Source: Actinomycetota bacterium
GTDB taxonomy: Bacteria; Actinomycetota; Actinomycetes; Nanopelagicales; Nanopelagicaceae
DNA length: 7,947 nucleotides
NCBI GenBank assembly: GCA_026392815.1
Contig: JAPLBI010000147.1
Location: 1 to 7,947 of the forward strand
Direction: 5' to 3'
Shown: positions 1 through 6,083 of the stretch, in pieces
How the letters are laid out: the number at the start of each line of letters is the position of its first letter
Position numbering within the stretch: the first letter of the stretch is position 1
Program-made: the position numbers and the translations under genes
Notes under the pieces: model-generated
What the model was told of the DNA's origin: nothing
The model's input: only the letters and a program-made list of their open reading frames with translations
The model's database searches: none

Positions 1-1412
1 CTGAAATTCTTAAAGAGAACGGCAAGATCGCTGGCGCATATGGTTACTGGCGCGAATCAGGATCTGAAGTTCTATTCGAAGCACCTGCCGTAATCATTGC
101 AACAGGTGGCGTCGGAAAGACTTTCAAAATTACCTCTAACTCTTGGGAAGGCACTGGCGATGGCCATGCCCTTGCTTTGAAGGCCGGAGCAAACTTGGTT
201 GATATGGAGTTCTTGCAATTCCACCCAACTGGAATGGTTTGGCCACCATCTGTTCGCGGAATTCTTGTAACTGAGTCTGTTCGCGGTGAAGGCGGAATCC
301 TTACCAACAACAAGGGTGAGCGCTTTATGTTTAAGTACATCCCAGATGTATTTAAAGATAAGTACGCCGACAATGAAGAAGAAGCCGATCGTTGGTACGT
401 CGATCAAGACAATAACCGCCGCCCACCAGAGCTACTGCCTCGCGATGAAGTCGATCAAGACAATAACCGCCGCCCACCAGAGCTACTGCCTCGCGATGAA
501 GTTGCGCGCGCAATTAACTCTGAAGTAAAAGCAGGCCGCGGTACCGAACACGGTGGCGTATTCCTAGATGTCTCAAAGCGTTTATCTGCTGAAGTAATTA
601 AGAAGCGCCTGCCATCTATGTGGCACCAGTTCTACGAACTAGCTGGCGTGGACATTACAAAAGAAGCAATGGAAGTCGGCCCAACCTGTCACTACGTAAT
701 GGGTGGCGTGGAAGTTGAGCCAGATACTGCAGCAGCAGTCGGCGTTCCAGGGCTCTATGCCGCAGGCGAAGTTGCTGGTGGAATGCACGGTTCAAACCGC
801 CTTGGCGGTAATTCACTTTCAGATCTTCTCGTCTTTGGTCGTCGCGCGGGAATGGGAGCAGCTGCCTACGTTAAGCAGACAACTGCCGCACCTGTATCGG
901 ATGCAACTGTTGCAGCAGCAGCTGCGCGTATCGAAGCGCCATTTGCACGTAGCGGCGGAGAGAATTCCTATTCACTCCACGCAGAACTTCAAGAAGTTAC
1001 ACATAACTTGGTCGGAATTATCCGTACCGGCGCCGAACTAAAGGATGCGATCGAAAAGATTTCTGAAATTAGAAAGCGCAGTGCAAATGTGGCGGTTGCT
1101 GGTGGACGCAAGTTCAACCCAGGATTTCACTTGGCATTCGACCTCGACAATATGTTGTTAGTTGCTGAGAGCACTGCAAAGTCTGCAATCAGCCGCGAAG
1201 AATCTCGCGGTGGTCACACACGCGATGACTTCCCAGGAATGGATTCAGCGTGGCGTCAGCACAACCACATCTCATCATTCGATGGCACACAAGTAACGGT
1301 TCGCAAACAGGAACTGCCATTTATGCCAAAGGAACTCTTCGACCTCTTTGAAGTCGATGAACTTAAGAAGTACATGACACCGGAAGAAATTGCGAAAGGC
1401 GGTTCCAACTAA
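1..1412 (+). CDS. sdhA: Succinate dehydrogenase/fumarate reductase flavoprotein subunit (Sdh1-type SdhA), 5'-truncated
   Basis: FAD-binding catalytic subunit that oxidises succinate to fumarate on the cytoplasmic side of the membrane, passing electrons to SdhB. The frame is open from base 3 to the TAA at 1410-1412; the N-terminal FAD domain with the dinucleotide fold lies outside the window. Visible landmarks: the ATGG segment near 102-114; HPTG with substrate-site His at 222-224; SVRGEGG with Arg at 282-284; PRDE with the family's proton-shuttle Arg; CHYVMGG with His at 690-692; the FAD/active-site motif HGSNRLGGNS near 785-816; and REESRGGHTRDDFP near 1195-1233 in the C-terminal helical domain. 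Sequence style matches the actinobacterial Sdh1 enzyme (Rv0248c-like) rather than E. coli SdhA. Oddity: an exact 17-residue tandem duplication at 399-500 contains the catalytic Arg twice. The stop overlaps the sdhB start as TAATG, implying coupling. Family call is very sure; activity of this copy is uncertain. Confidence 0.95.
   Translation, partial: EILKENGKIAGAYGYWRESGSEVLFEAPAVIIATGGVGKTFKITSNSWEGTGDGHALALKAGANLVDMEFLQFHPTGMVWPPSVRGILVTESVRGEGGILTNNKGERFMFKYIPDVFKDKYADNEEEADRWYVDQDNNRRPPELLPRDEVDQDNNRRPPELLPRDEVARAINSEVKAGRGTEHGGVFLDVSKRLSAEVIKKRLPSMWHQFYELAGVDITKEAMEVGPTCHYVMGGVEVEPDTAAAVGVPGLYAAGEVAGGMHGSNRLGGNSLSDLLVFGRRAGMGAAAYVKQTTAAPVSDATVAAAAARIEAPFARSGGENSYSLHAELQEVTHNLVGIIRTGAELKDAIEKISEIRKRSANVAVAGGRKFNPGFHLAFDLDNMLLVAESTAKSAISREESRGGHTRDDFPGMDSAWRQHNHISSFDGTQVTVRKQELPFMPKELFDLFEVDELKKYMTPEEIAKGGSN
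399..500 (+). repeat. Perfect 51-bp in-frame tandem duplication inside sdhA
   Basis: Units 399-449 and 450-500 are identical at every base, and the next two bases (501-502, GT) also match the unit start. Each unit encodes the 17 residues VDQDNNRRPPELLPRDE in the sdhA frame, so the reading frame is kept. From knowledge of the family, one copy is expected (WY..x..NNRRPPELLPRDEVARAI). Copy 1 has the native upstream context (RWY) and copy 2 the native downstream context (VARAI). Perfect identity indicates a very recent event or an assembly artefact. Confidence 0.97.
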
Positions 1413-2170
1413 TGGCGCGCAAAATAAATCTTCGCATCTGGCGAGGAGACTCAACTAACGGTGGACTTCAAGATGTTCAGGTTGAAGCCAACGAAGGCGA
1501 AGTAGTCCTCGATGTAATTCACCGCGTACAGGCGACCCAAATGGGCGATCTCGCTGTGCGCTGGAACTGTAAGGCTGGCAAGTGCGGATCTTGTTCTATG
1601 GAGATTAACGGCAAGCCACGCCTTGCATGTATGACACAAGTTGCTGCTTACGGTGAAGACGAAACAATTACCGTTACTCCACTTCGCGCATTCCCAGTTA
1701 TAAAAGACCTCGTAACCGATGTCTCCTTTAACTATAAAAAGGCGATGGAGATCCCGGCGTATGCGCCACCTCCTGATCTAAAGCCTGGTGAAGCACGCAT
1801 GGAACAAGTAGATGTTGAGCGTTCACAAGAGTTCCGTAAATGCATCGAATGTTTCCTCTGCCAAGATGTTTGTCACGTAGTTCGCGATCATGAAGAGAAT
1901 AAGAAGTCATTTGCTGGCCCACGATTCTTTATCCGCATCGCAGAGCTTGATATGCACCCTCTTGATATGTTGAAGAACCGCAAGCGCACTGCGCAAGAAG
2001 AGCACGGCCTTGGAATGTGTAACATCACCAAGTGCTGTACTGAAGTCTGCCCAGAGCACATCAAGATCACCGATAACGCCATCATTCCTATGAAGGAACG
2101 CGTTGTAGATATTAAATACGATCCAGCTCGCATGTTCGCAGGATTGCTAAAGAGAGAAAAGCGCAACTAA
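1412..2170 (+). CDS. sdhB: Succinate dehydrogenase iron-sulfur subunit (Sdh1-type SdhB)
   Basis: Electron-transfer subunit of complex II, carrying electrons from the SdhA flavin to quinone in the membrane anchor. The 252-residue length is normal. N-terminal ferredoxin domain: [2Fe-2S] ligands C53, C58, C61 and C73 (CxxxxCxxCx11C). C-terminal helical domain: C144, C147, C150 and C154 (CxxCxxCxxxC), then C203, C209 and C213-P, which together fit the [4Fe-4S] and [3Fe-4S] clusters; C208 is an extra cysteine next to a ligand. The segment GLGMCNITKCCTEVCPEHIK is typical of the actinobacterial Rv0247c-like type. ATG 1412-1414 shares one base with the sdhA stop; AAAGG at 1395-1399 may help initiation, but coupling from sdhA is more likely. 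crcB1 begins 2 nt after the stop. No lesion is seen. Confidence 0.97.
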   Translation: MARKINLRIWRGDSTNGGLQDVQVEANEGEVVLDVIHRVQATQMGDLAVRWNCKAGKCGSCSMEINGKPRLACMTQVAAYGEDETITVTPLRAFPVIKDLVTDVSFNYKKAMEIPAYAPPPDLKPGEARMEQVDVERSQEFRKCIECFLCQDVCHVVRDHEENKKSFAGPRFFIRIAELDMHPLDMLKNRKRTAQEEHGLGMCNITKCCTEVCPEHIKITDNAIIPMKERVVDIKYDPARMFAGLLKREKRN

Positions 2171-2172
2171 AT

Positions 2173-2526
2173 ATGAAATCCCTGCTGCTTGTCGCGATTG
2201 GCGGCGTAGCAGGAACCCTAGTTCGCTTTGGCCTTTCGATTGTTATTCCCGATGATCGCAACGGAACCCTTGCTGCAAATTTGCTAGGTGTAGCACTCGC
2301 TAGCGCGCTCTTGGTTTTAATGGAGCGTCGAGGTGTTACCGAACTTAGACATTTATTGTTGCCGGGATTCTGCGCAGGAATGACAACATTCTCTGCAGTT
2401 ACCGTACAAGTTGTAGAACCAATTTCTGGTGGATTTCTATTCTTAATTGAAAATATCGTTTTAAGCCTGCTAATCGTCCTTTTAGTTCTGCCAGTTAGCC
2501 GCAAGTTGATTCCGGTACGTGGATGA
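2173..2526 (+). CDS. crcB: Fluoride efflux channel CrcB/Fluc, first subunit of a pair
   Basis: Small integral membrane protein of the CrcB/Fluc family, which exports fluoride down its electrochemical gradient as an antiparallel dimer. 117 residues, normal size. Four hydrophobic segments are visible at about 2-24, 32-51, 60-80 and 86-110. Family motifs: GGVAGTLVRF with Arg18; GTLAANLLG with the pore Asn36; GFCAGMTTFS with T71, T72, F73, S74, the conserved TM3 break. Of the two 'Phe-box' positions, the first is kept (F73) but the second is V76 (TTFSAV instead of TTFSTF). The start is 2 nt behind sdhB, with only a weak purine run (2151-2161) as ribosome site. It overlaps crcB2 by ATGA. Adjacent unequal crcB genes usually encode heterodimers, as in Bacillus. 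There is no room for a fluoride riboswitch in front of it. Confidence 0.93.
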   Translation: MKSLLLVAIGGVAGTLVRFGLSIVIPDDRNGTLAANLLGVALASALLVLMERRGVTELRHLLLPGFCAGMTTFSAVTVQVVEPISGGFLFLIENIVLSLLIVLLVLPVSRKLIPVRG

Positions 2527-2861
2527 ATACTTTATATGTGATTCTTGGCGCCGCAGTTGGCGCACCCGCGCGCTTTGCGATTGATCAATACATTCGCCGC
2601 TACACCAGCAAGCCCTATGGAATCTTTCTCGTAAATGTCATCGGCTCATTTGTAATTGGATTAACTTTTACAAAATCTGAAACCATTTACGATTTATTGG
2701 CCGTTGGCTTTGCAGGAGCATTTACAACCTGGTCAACGTTTATGCTCGATATCTACCTAGGCTTTGAGTTAAAGCGCTATCGCGAGATAATCATCAACTT
2801 GGTTATGTCACTCGGCTTTGGTCTAGCTGCCGCTTACCTCGGTTTACAGATAGCTGGTTAA
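2523..2861 (+). CDS. crcB: Fluoride efflux channel CrcB/Fluc, second subunit of a pair
   Basis: Partner of the preceding gene; 112 residues with four hydrophobic segments (about 2-22, 33-50, 57-80, 87-109). Motifs: GAAVGAPARF with Arg17; GIFLVNVIGSFVIG with the pore Asn38; GFAGAFTTWSTF with T68, T69, W70, S71, T72, F73. Here the first Phe-box position is Trp (W70) while the second Phe (F73) is kept, the mirror of CrcB1. N38 is in the more canonical VNxxGSF context. The ATG sits within the crcB1 stop (ATGA, 2523-2526), so translation is probably coupled and stoichiometric. The stop TAA at 2859-2861 touches the stop of the convergent pepP. A heterodimer with CrcB1 is inferred, not shown. Confidence 0.93.
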   Translation: MNTLYVILGAAVGAPARFAIDQYIRRYTSKPYGIFLVNVIGSFVIGLTFTKSETIYDLLAVGFAGAFTTWSTFMLDIYLGFELKRYREIIINLVMSLGFGLAAAYLGLQIAG

Positions 2862-2870
2862 TTAACCGAG
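2838..2870. repeat. Inverted repeat across the convergent gene ends (possible weak bidirectional terminator)
   Basis: CTCGGTT at 2838-2844 is complementary to AACCGAG at 2864-2870 (7-bp stem, 19-nt loop). Inside it lies the perfect 12-bp palindrome GGTTAATTAACC (2856-2867), which contains both stop codons. There is no T-run on either side, so it is not a standard intrinsic terminator; a terminator role is only a guess based on its position between convergent genes. Confidence 0.3.
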
Positions 2871-4235
2871 AATTGAAGCCATCCATGCTTCGATTGCATC
2901 AGGGTGGCGCGGGATATCTTCACTTAAATTGCGGCAACCATCGGCAGTAACAATGACATCGTCCTCCATACGGATACCAATGCGCAGCACGCCATCGCGA
3001 TACATATCTTGACGAGCATGTTCGCAATCGTGGACATCAAGACCTAAGTGATGGCTTACCCCGTGCAAGGTCCAACGACGGTGCAGACCAACTTCTGGCT
3101 TCATTGATTCTTCTGCGCTAACGGTAAGCACGCCCATATCTGCTAAACCTTGAGCAAGAACTCGTTGTGCAGCGCGGTTGATCTCTAAGAATTTAACTCC
3201 TGGCTTAACTGCAGCAAAACCCGCAAGCTGTGCCTCGTAAACCAACATATAAAGAGCGCGCTGTGCGGGTGTGAACTTTCCATTTACCGGCAAGGTGCGC
3301 GTGATATCTGCGGTGTAATACGAATCCATTTCCACGCCTGCATCGAGCAACAAGAGTTCGCCGTTGCGAACCGCACCATCGTTGCGAATCCAGTGCAGCA
3401 CGCAGGCATGCGAACCAGCAGCAGCAATAGTTGTGTAGCCAATGTCGTTACCCTCAAGGCGGGCACGACCAAAGAATGCGCCTTCGACAATACGTTCACC
3501 GCGTGGGTGATCAGCAGCTGCAGGCATTGCAGCGATTACATCTGAGAAACCACGACCGGTTGAATCAACGGCGGCCTGCAATTGCCCAACCTCATACTCA
3601 TCTTTTATAAGACGTTGTTCAGATGTAAATGTCTGGAACTCAGCCTCACGAGCATGAACTGAGATCAACTTATCCATCAAGGCATCTTCACCGCGAATCA
3701 AAAGTGTTTCTTTGCTAAAGCGCAGCAAACCTTCGACGTTATCTACGTTGCGAGTTTCGATCTGATAAACAGTGGATGCTTCTTCAAGTGTGAAATGGCG
3801 ACCGACCCAGAGTTCTCCATATTTACGATCTGTGTAGAAAGCATCTGTTTCGCGAGTCGAACGTGGATGCAAGTAAAGATAAGCATCATGTCCGCCCTCT
3901 GCTTTTGGCTCTAATACTAAAACTGAATCCGCAACTGCATCGGCGCCTTGCACCCCGCTGTAATAAGCAAAAGCGCTATGTGGGCGATAGACATATTCAG
4001 TGTCATTAGAACGAGTCTTGTGATTACCAGAAGGAATTACCAAACGAATATTTGGAAAAGCCTCTGACAATACTTGGCGACGAGTGAAGGCATATGTCAC
4101 AACTTCAAGTGGTTGCAGACCTTCGAGATCGGAAGGGGCCCAGCCAGTTCGCATGAATTCAGTAAATTGCGCAGGCGGTGCAACATCGTAAGGACGTGCA
4201 TTCTTTACTTCTGGGGCTTCAACCTTCTCATTCAT
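2862..4235 (-). CDS. pepP: Xaa-Pro aminopeptidase P (M24B family), with a deletion in the metal site
   Basis: Cytoplasmic metallopeptidase family that removes the N-terminal residue of peptides with proline second. 457 residues: AMP_N domain at about 40-180, then the M24 'pita-bread' domain at about 205-450. Visible dimetal/active-site residues by comparison with E. coli PepP: D298 (LLLLDAG), D310 (TADITRT), H391 and H395 (HGVSH), H402 (LDVHD) and E424 (IGIRMEDDVIVT). Missing: the (T/V)EPGLY segment with the fourth ligand (E383 in E. coli). The sequence runs from DMYRDGVLR (to residue 418) directly into IGIRMEDD (from 419); H402 to E424 is 22 residues against about 45 in E. coli, so roughly 23 or more residues are gone, in frame. 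The enzyme is probably inactive or altered, unless this is a sequence error. It is transcribed away from the transketolase operon, apparently from a leaderless promoter. No signal peptide is seen. Confidence 0.9.
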   Translation of the reverse strand: MNEKVEAPEVKNARPYDVAPPAQFTEFMRTGWAPSDLEGLQPLEVVTYAFTRRQVLSEAFPNIRLVIPSGNHKTRSNDTEYVYRPHSAFAYYSGVQGADAVADSVLVLEPKAEGGHDAYLYLHPRSTRETDAFYTDRKYGELWVGRHFTLEEASTVYQIETRNVDNVEGLLRFSKETLLIRGEDALMDKLISVHAREAEFQTFTSEQRLIKDEYEVGQLQAAVDSTGRGFSDVIAAMPAAADHPRGERIVEGAFFGRARLEGNDIGYTTIAAAGSHACVLHWIRNDGAVRNGELLLLDAGVEMDSYYTADITRTLPVNGKFTPAQRALYMLVYEAQLAGFAAVKPGVKFLEINRAAQRVLAQGLADMGVLTVSAEESMKPEVGLHRRWTLHGVSHHLGLDVHDCEHARQDMYRDGVLRIGIRMEDDVIVTADGCRNLSEDIPRHPDAIEAWMASILG

Positions 4236-4271
4236 AAGACTTAGAGTACATAAGAAGAATTACTTTGTAAC
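4236..4271 (-). promoter_or_regulatory. Predicted leaderless promoter of pepP
   Basis: Read on the minus strand, TACTCT (4248-4243) matches the actinobacterial -10 pattern TANNNT. GTTACA (4271-4266) lies 17 nt upstream and matches 4 of 6 bases of TTGACA. The -10 ends only 7 nt before the ATG (4235), so transcription would begin at or next to the start codon. No Shine-Dalgarno sequence is visible. Inference from pattern and spacing only. Confidence 0.45.
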
Positions 4272-4286
4272 TATTTGATAATGGTA

Positions 4287-4320
4287 TTGACCTTGCCCTC
4301 ATTAGCCGTAGGGTTGAGAC
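4287..4320 (+). promoter_or_regulatory. Predicted near-leaderless promoter of the transketolase/kinase/isomerase operon
   Basis: TTGACC (4287-4292) and TAGGGT (4309-4314) are separated by 16 nt and match -35 TTGACA (5 of 6) and actinobacterial -10 TANNNT. The expected transcription start at about 4320-4322 leaves only 2-4 nt before the ATG at 4324. No convincing operator palindrome was seen in the 88-bp intergenic stretch. A second AT-rich box, GATAAT (4277-4282), lies upstream but has no good -35 partner. Confidence 0.5.
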
Positions 4321-4323
4321 ACT

Positions 4324-5136
4324 ATGTCGATGGCTACGCGGGAAATTGCTGATTTAGCGCGCGAAATCCGCCTACAAATTCTGCACACAATTAAAGGTGC
4401 AGGCATGGGCCACATCGGCGGAGATTTTTCAGTCACCGATATCTTGGCAACTCTCTTTGGCGCAGTTCTTAAAGTTGATCCTAAAGAACCAAATAAAGCC
4501 GACCGCGATCGATTGATTTTAAGTAAAGGCCATGCCGCTGTTGCTCTTTACTCAACACTGGCGCTCCGCGGCTTCTTTCCAGTTGAAGATCTAAAGACTT
4601 TTGCACAACCTTTAAGTAAGTTAAATGGCCACCCCAACCGCAACAAAGTTCCGGGCGTTGAATCAAATACTGGCCCACTAGGACACGGTTTTCCCATTGC
4701 AGTTGGTACTGCAATTGGCGCACAGCTTGCAAAGAATGGATCTCGCTCCTTTGTAATTATGGGAGATGGCGAACTTCAAGAGGGAAGCAACTGGGAAGCA
4801 GCGATGTTTGCCGGTCACCGCAAACTTACAAACCTGATTGCAGTAGTGGATCGCAACGGTTTCCAACAGGGAAGTCCAACTTCAAAGACAAACGAACTCG
4901 ATCCGCTAGATAAGAAATTTGAAGCCTTTGGTTGGGAAGTCTGTGTAGTCGACGGACATAACTACGATGCACTTTTCAAAGCTTTCACCGACCCACAGAC
5001 CAAACCAAGAGTCATAATCGCGCAGACCATAAAAGGTAAGGGCGTTGACTTTATGGAAGGTAAGGCCGAGTGGCACCATAAAGTTCCATCGGCTGAACAA
5101 TACGAACAAGCGCTCGAGCAGGTAGGCAAGCAATGA
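4324..5136 (+). CDS. Transketolase, N-terminal (TPP-binding) subunit; candidate apulose-4-phosphate transketolase AptA
   Basis: Half-size transketolase (270 residues) carrying the thiamine-diphosphate pyrophosphate-binding domain; it needs the next gene's product for a complete two-carbon ketol-transfer enzyme. Motifs: GHIGG with H30; SKGH with H70; NGHP with H103; STG-like SNTGPLGHG at 114-122; the Mg2+/TPP motif starting GDGELQEG (147-154) and ending at N178 in DRNG; GHN with H212; KGKGVDFME and WHH (H251). All are intact. The start ATG at 4324 fits the promoter; ATG 4330 is an alternative two codons later. The stop overlaps the next ATG (ATGA). Split transketolases occur in several sugar pathways; the neighbouring FGGY kinase and TIM-barrel isomerase make the apulose-4-phosphate enzyme (AptA) a good candidate, but housekeeping-like or pentose-specific roles remain possible. 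Confidence 0.93.
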   Translation: MSMATREIADLAREIRLQILHTIKGAGMGHIGGDFSVTDILATLFGAVLKVDPKEPNKADRDRLILSKGHAAVALYSTLALRGFFPVEDLKTFAQPLSKLNGHPNRNKVPGVESNTGPLGHGFPIAVGTAIGAQLAKNGSRSFVIMGDGELQEGSNWEAAMFAGHRKLTNLIAVVDRNGFQQGSPTSKTNELDPLDKKFEAFGWEVCVVDGHNYDALFKAFTDPQTKPRVIIAQTIKGKGVDFMEGKAEWHHKVPSAEQYEQALEQVGKQ

Positions 5137-6083
5137 GCGAAAAGTTAGAAGAGTTCGATAACCGCATTATCTTTGCTAAGACTTTAATTTCACTCGCAAC
5201 GGAAAATCCTAAGATCGTCGTTGTCTGCAATGACTCTGTTGGTTCTAGCAACTTAGGCGAGTTCCGTGATCTATTTCCGGATCGTTTAATCGATGTCGGT
5301 ATCGCAGAACAGAACATGGTGGGCGTCGCCGCAGGCCTAGCAAACGCCGGATTTACACCATTTGTATGCGCCGCAGCCCCGTTTTTAACTGGTCGCGCGC
5401 TCGAGCAGATCAAAGCTGATGTGGTCTATACCCGCACAAATGTAAAGCTCTGCGGCATGAGCCCGGGAGTTTCATACGGCGAACTCGGACCAACGCACCA
5501 TTCGATTGAAGATATTGCCTGGCTGCGCGCTCTTGATTCACTTCCAATTGTTCTACCTGCCGATGAAGCACAAACTAAAGAAGCGGTTACCTGGGCGGCA
5601 AATACAACTGGCCCAGTATTTATGCGCATCGGACGATTTAAAGTTCCATCAGTATCGCAAGGACAGAGCCCAGCATTTGTCCCTAATAAAGCGATGCGCA
5701 TCATCGACGGCACCGACATCACAATTATTGCAACCGGAACTTTGGTTTCGCGCGCTGTTGCCGCAGCAAATCAATTAAAAAGCGAGGGCATTTCTGCTCG
5801 CGTGATAAACCTTTCAACCGTTTCACCACTTGATACCACTGAAATCCTTTTGGCAGCGAAAGAAACGAAAGCGATTATCACTGCAGAAGAATCTGTAACT
5901 CGCGGCGGAGTCGGCGGCGCAATTGCCGAGTTTGTTGTCCAGAACCATCCTGTTGCGATGAAGTTACTTGGCACAGATACCTTCGCACCAACTGGTTCAG
6001 TTTCCTATCTTCTTGAACATTACGGACTTACCGCAGATTCAATCGTTGCCTCTGCTCGAGAACTCTTAAAGCATGGAAAATAG
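5133..6083 (+). CDS. Transketolase, C-terminal (pyrimidine-binding) subunit; candidate AptB
   Basis: Second half of the split transketolase (316 residues): pyrimidine-binding domain at about 10-170 and transketolase C-terminal domain at about 190-305. E59 in DVGIAEQNMVG is the conserved glutamate that activates the TPP aminopyrimidine. GELGPTHHSIEDIAWLRAL (H122/H123, E126, D127) and VLPADEAQT are the usual substrate-side motifs. FLTGRALEQIK (84-94) is typical of stand-alone C-terminal subunits. The ATG overlaps the previous stop by ATGA, and AGGTAGG at 5120-5126 gives a good ribosome site 6 nt from the start. Its 3' end overlaps the kinase gene by 11 nt. Substrate specificity cannot be read from the sequence; the apulose-4-phosphate proposal rests on gene context. 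Confidence 0.93.
   Translation: MSEKLEEFDNRIIFAKTLISLATENPKIVVVCNDSVGSSNLGEFRDLFPDRLIDVGIAEQNMVGVAAGLANAGFTPFVCAAAPFLTGRALEQIKADVVYTRTNVKLCGMSPGVSYGELGPTHHSIEDIAWLRALDSLPIVLPADEAQTKEAVTWAANTTGPVFMRIGRFKVPSVSQGQSPAFVPNKAMRIIDGTDITIIATGTLVSRAVAAANQLKSEGISARVINLSTVSPLDTTEILLAAKETKAIITAEESVTRGGVGGAIAEFVVQNHPVAMKLLGTDTFAPTGSVSYLLEHYGLTADSIVASARELLKHGK

Noticed and set aside
399..500. CRISPR array or minisatellite
   Set aside because: Only two direct copies exist, with no spacer, in frame inside a conserved gene; it is a simple tandem duplication.
177..1412. TTG at 177 as the true start of sdhA
   Set aside because: The same frame is open back to base 3 and encodes conserved SdhA sequence (for example the ATGG and GDGHALAL segments), so the gene is simply cut by the window edge.
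2171..2172. Fluoride riboswitch before crcB1
   Set aside because: Only two bases separate sdhB from crcB1, and I saw no riboswitch-like fold requirement that could be met without lying inside sdhB.
5051..5413. Long minus-strand reading frames over the transketolase genes
   Set aside because: They overlap well-conserved genes, have no recognisable motif or ribosome site, and are explained as shadows of the coding strand.
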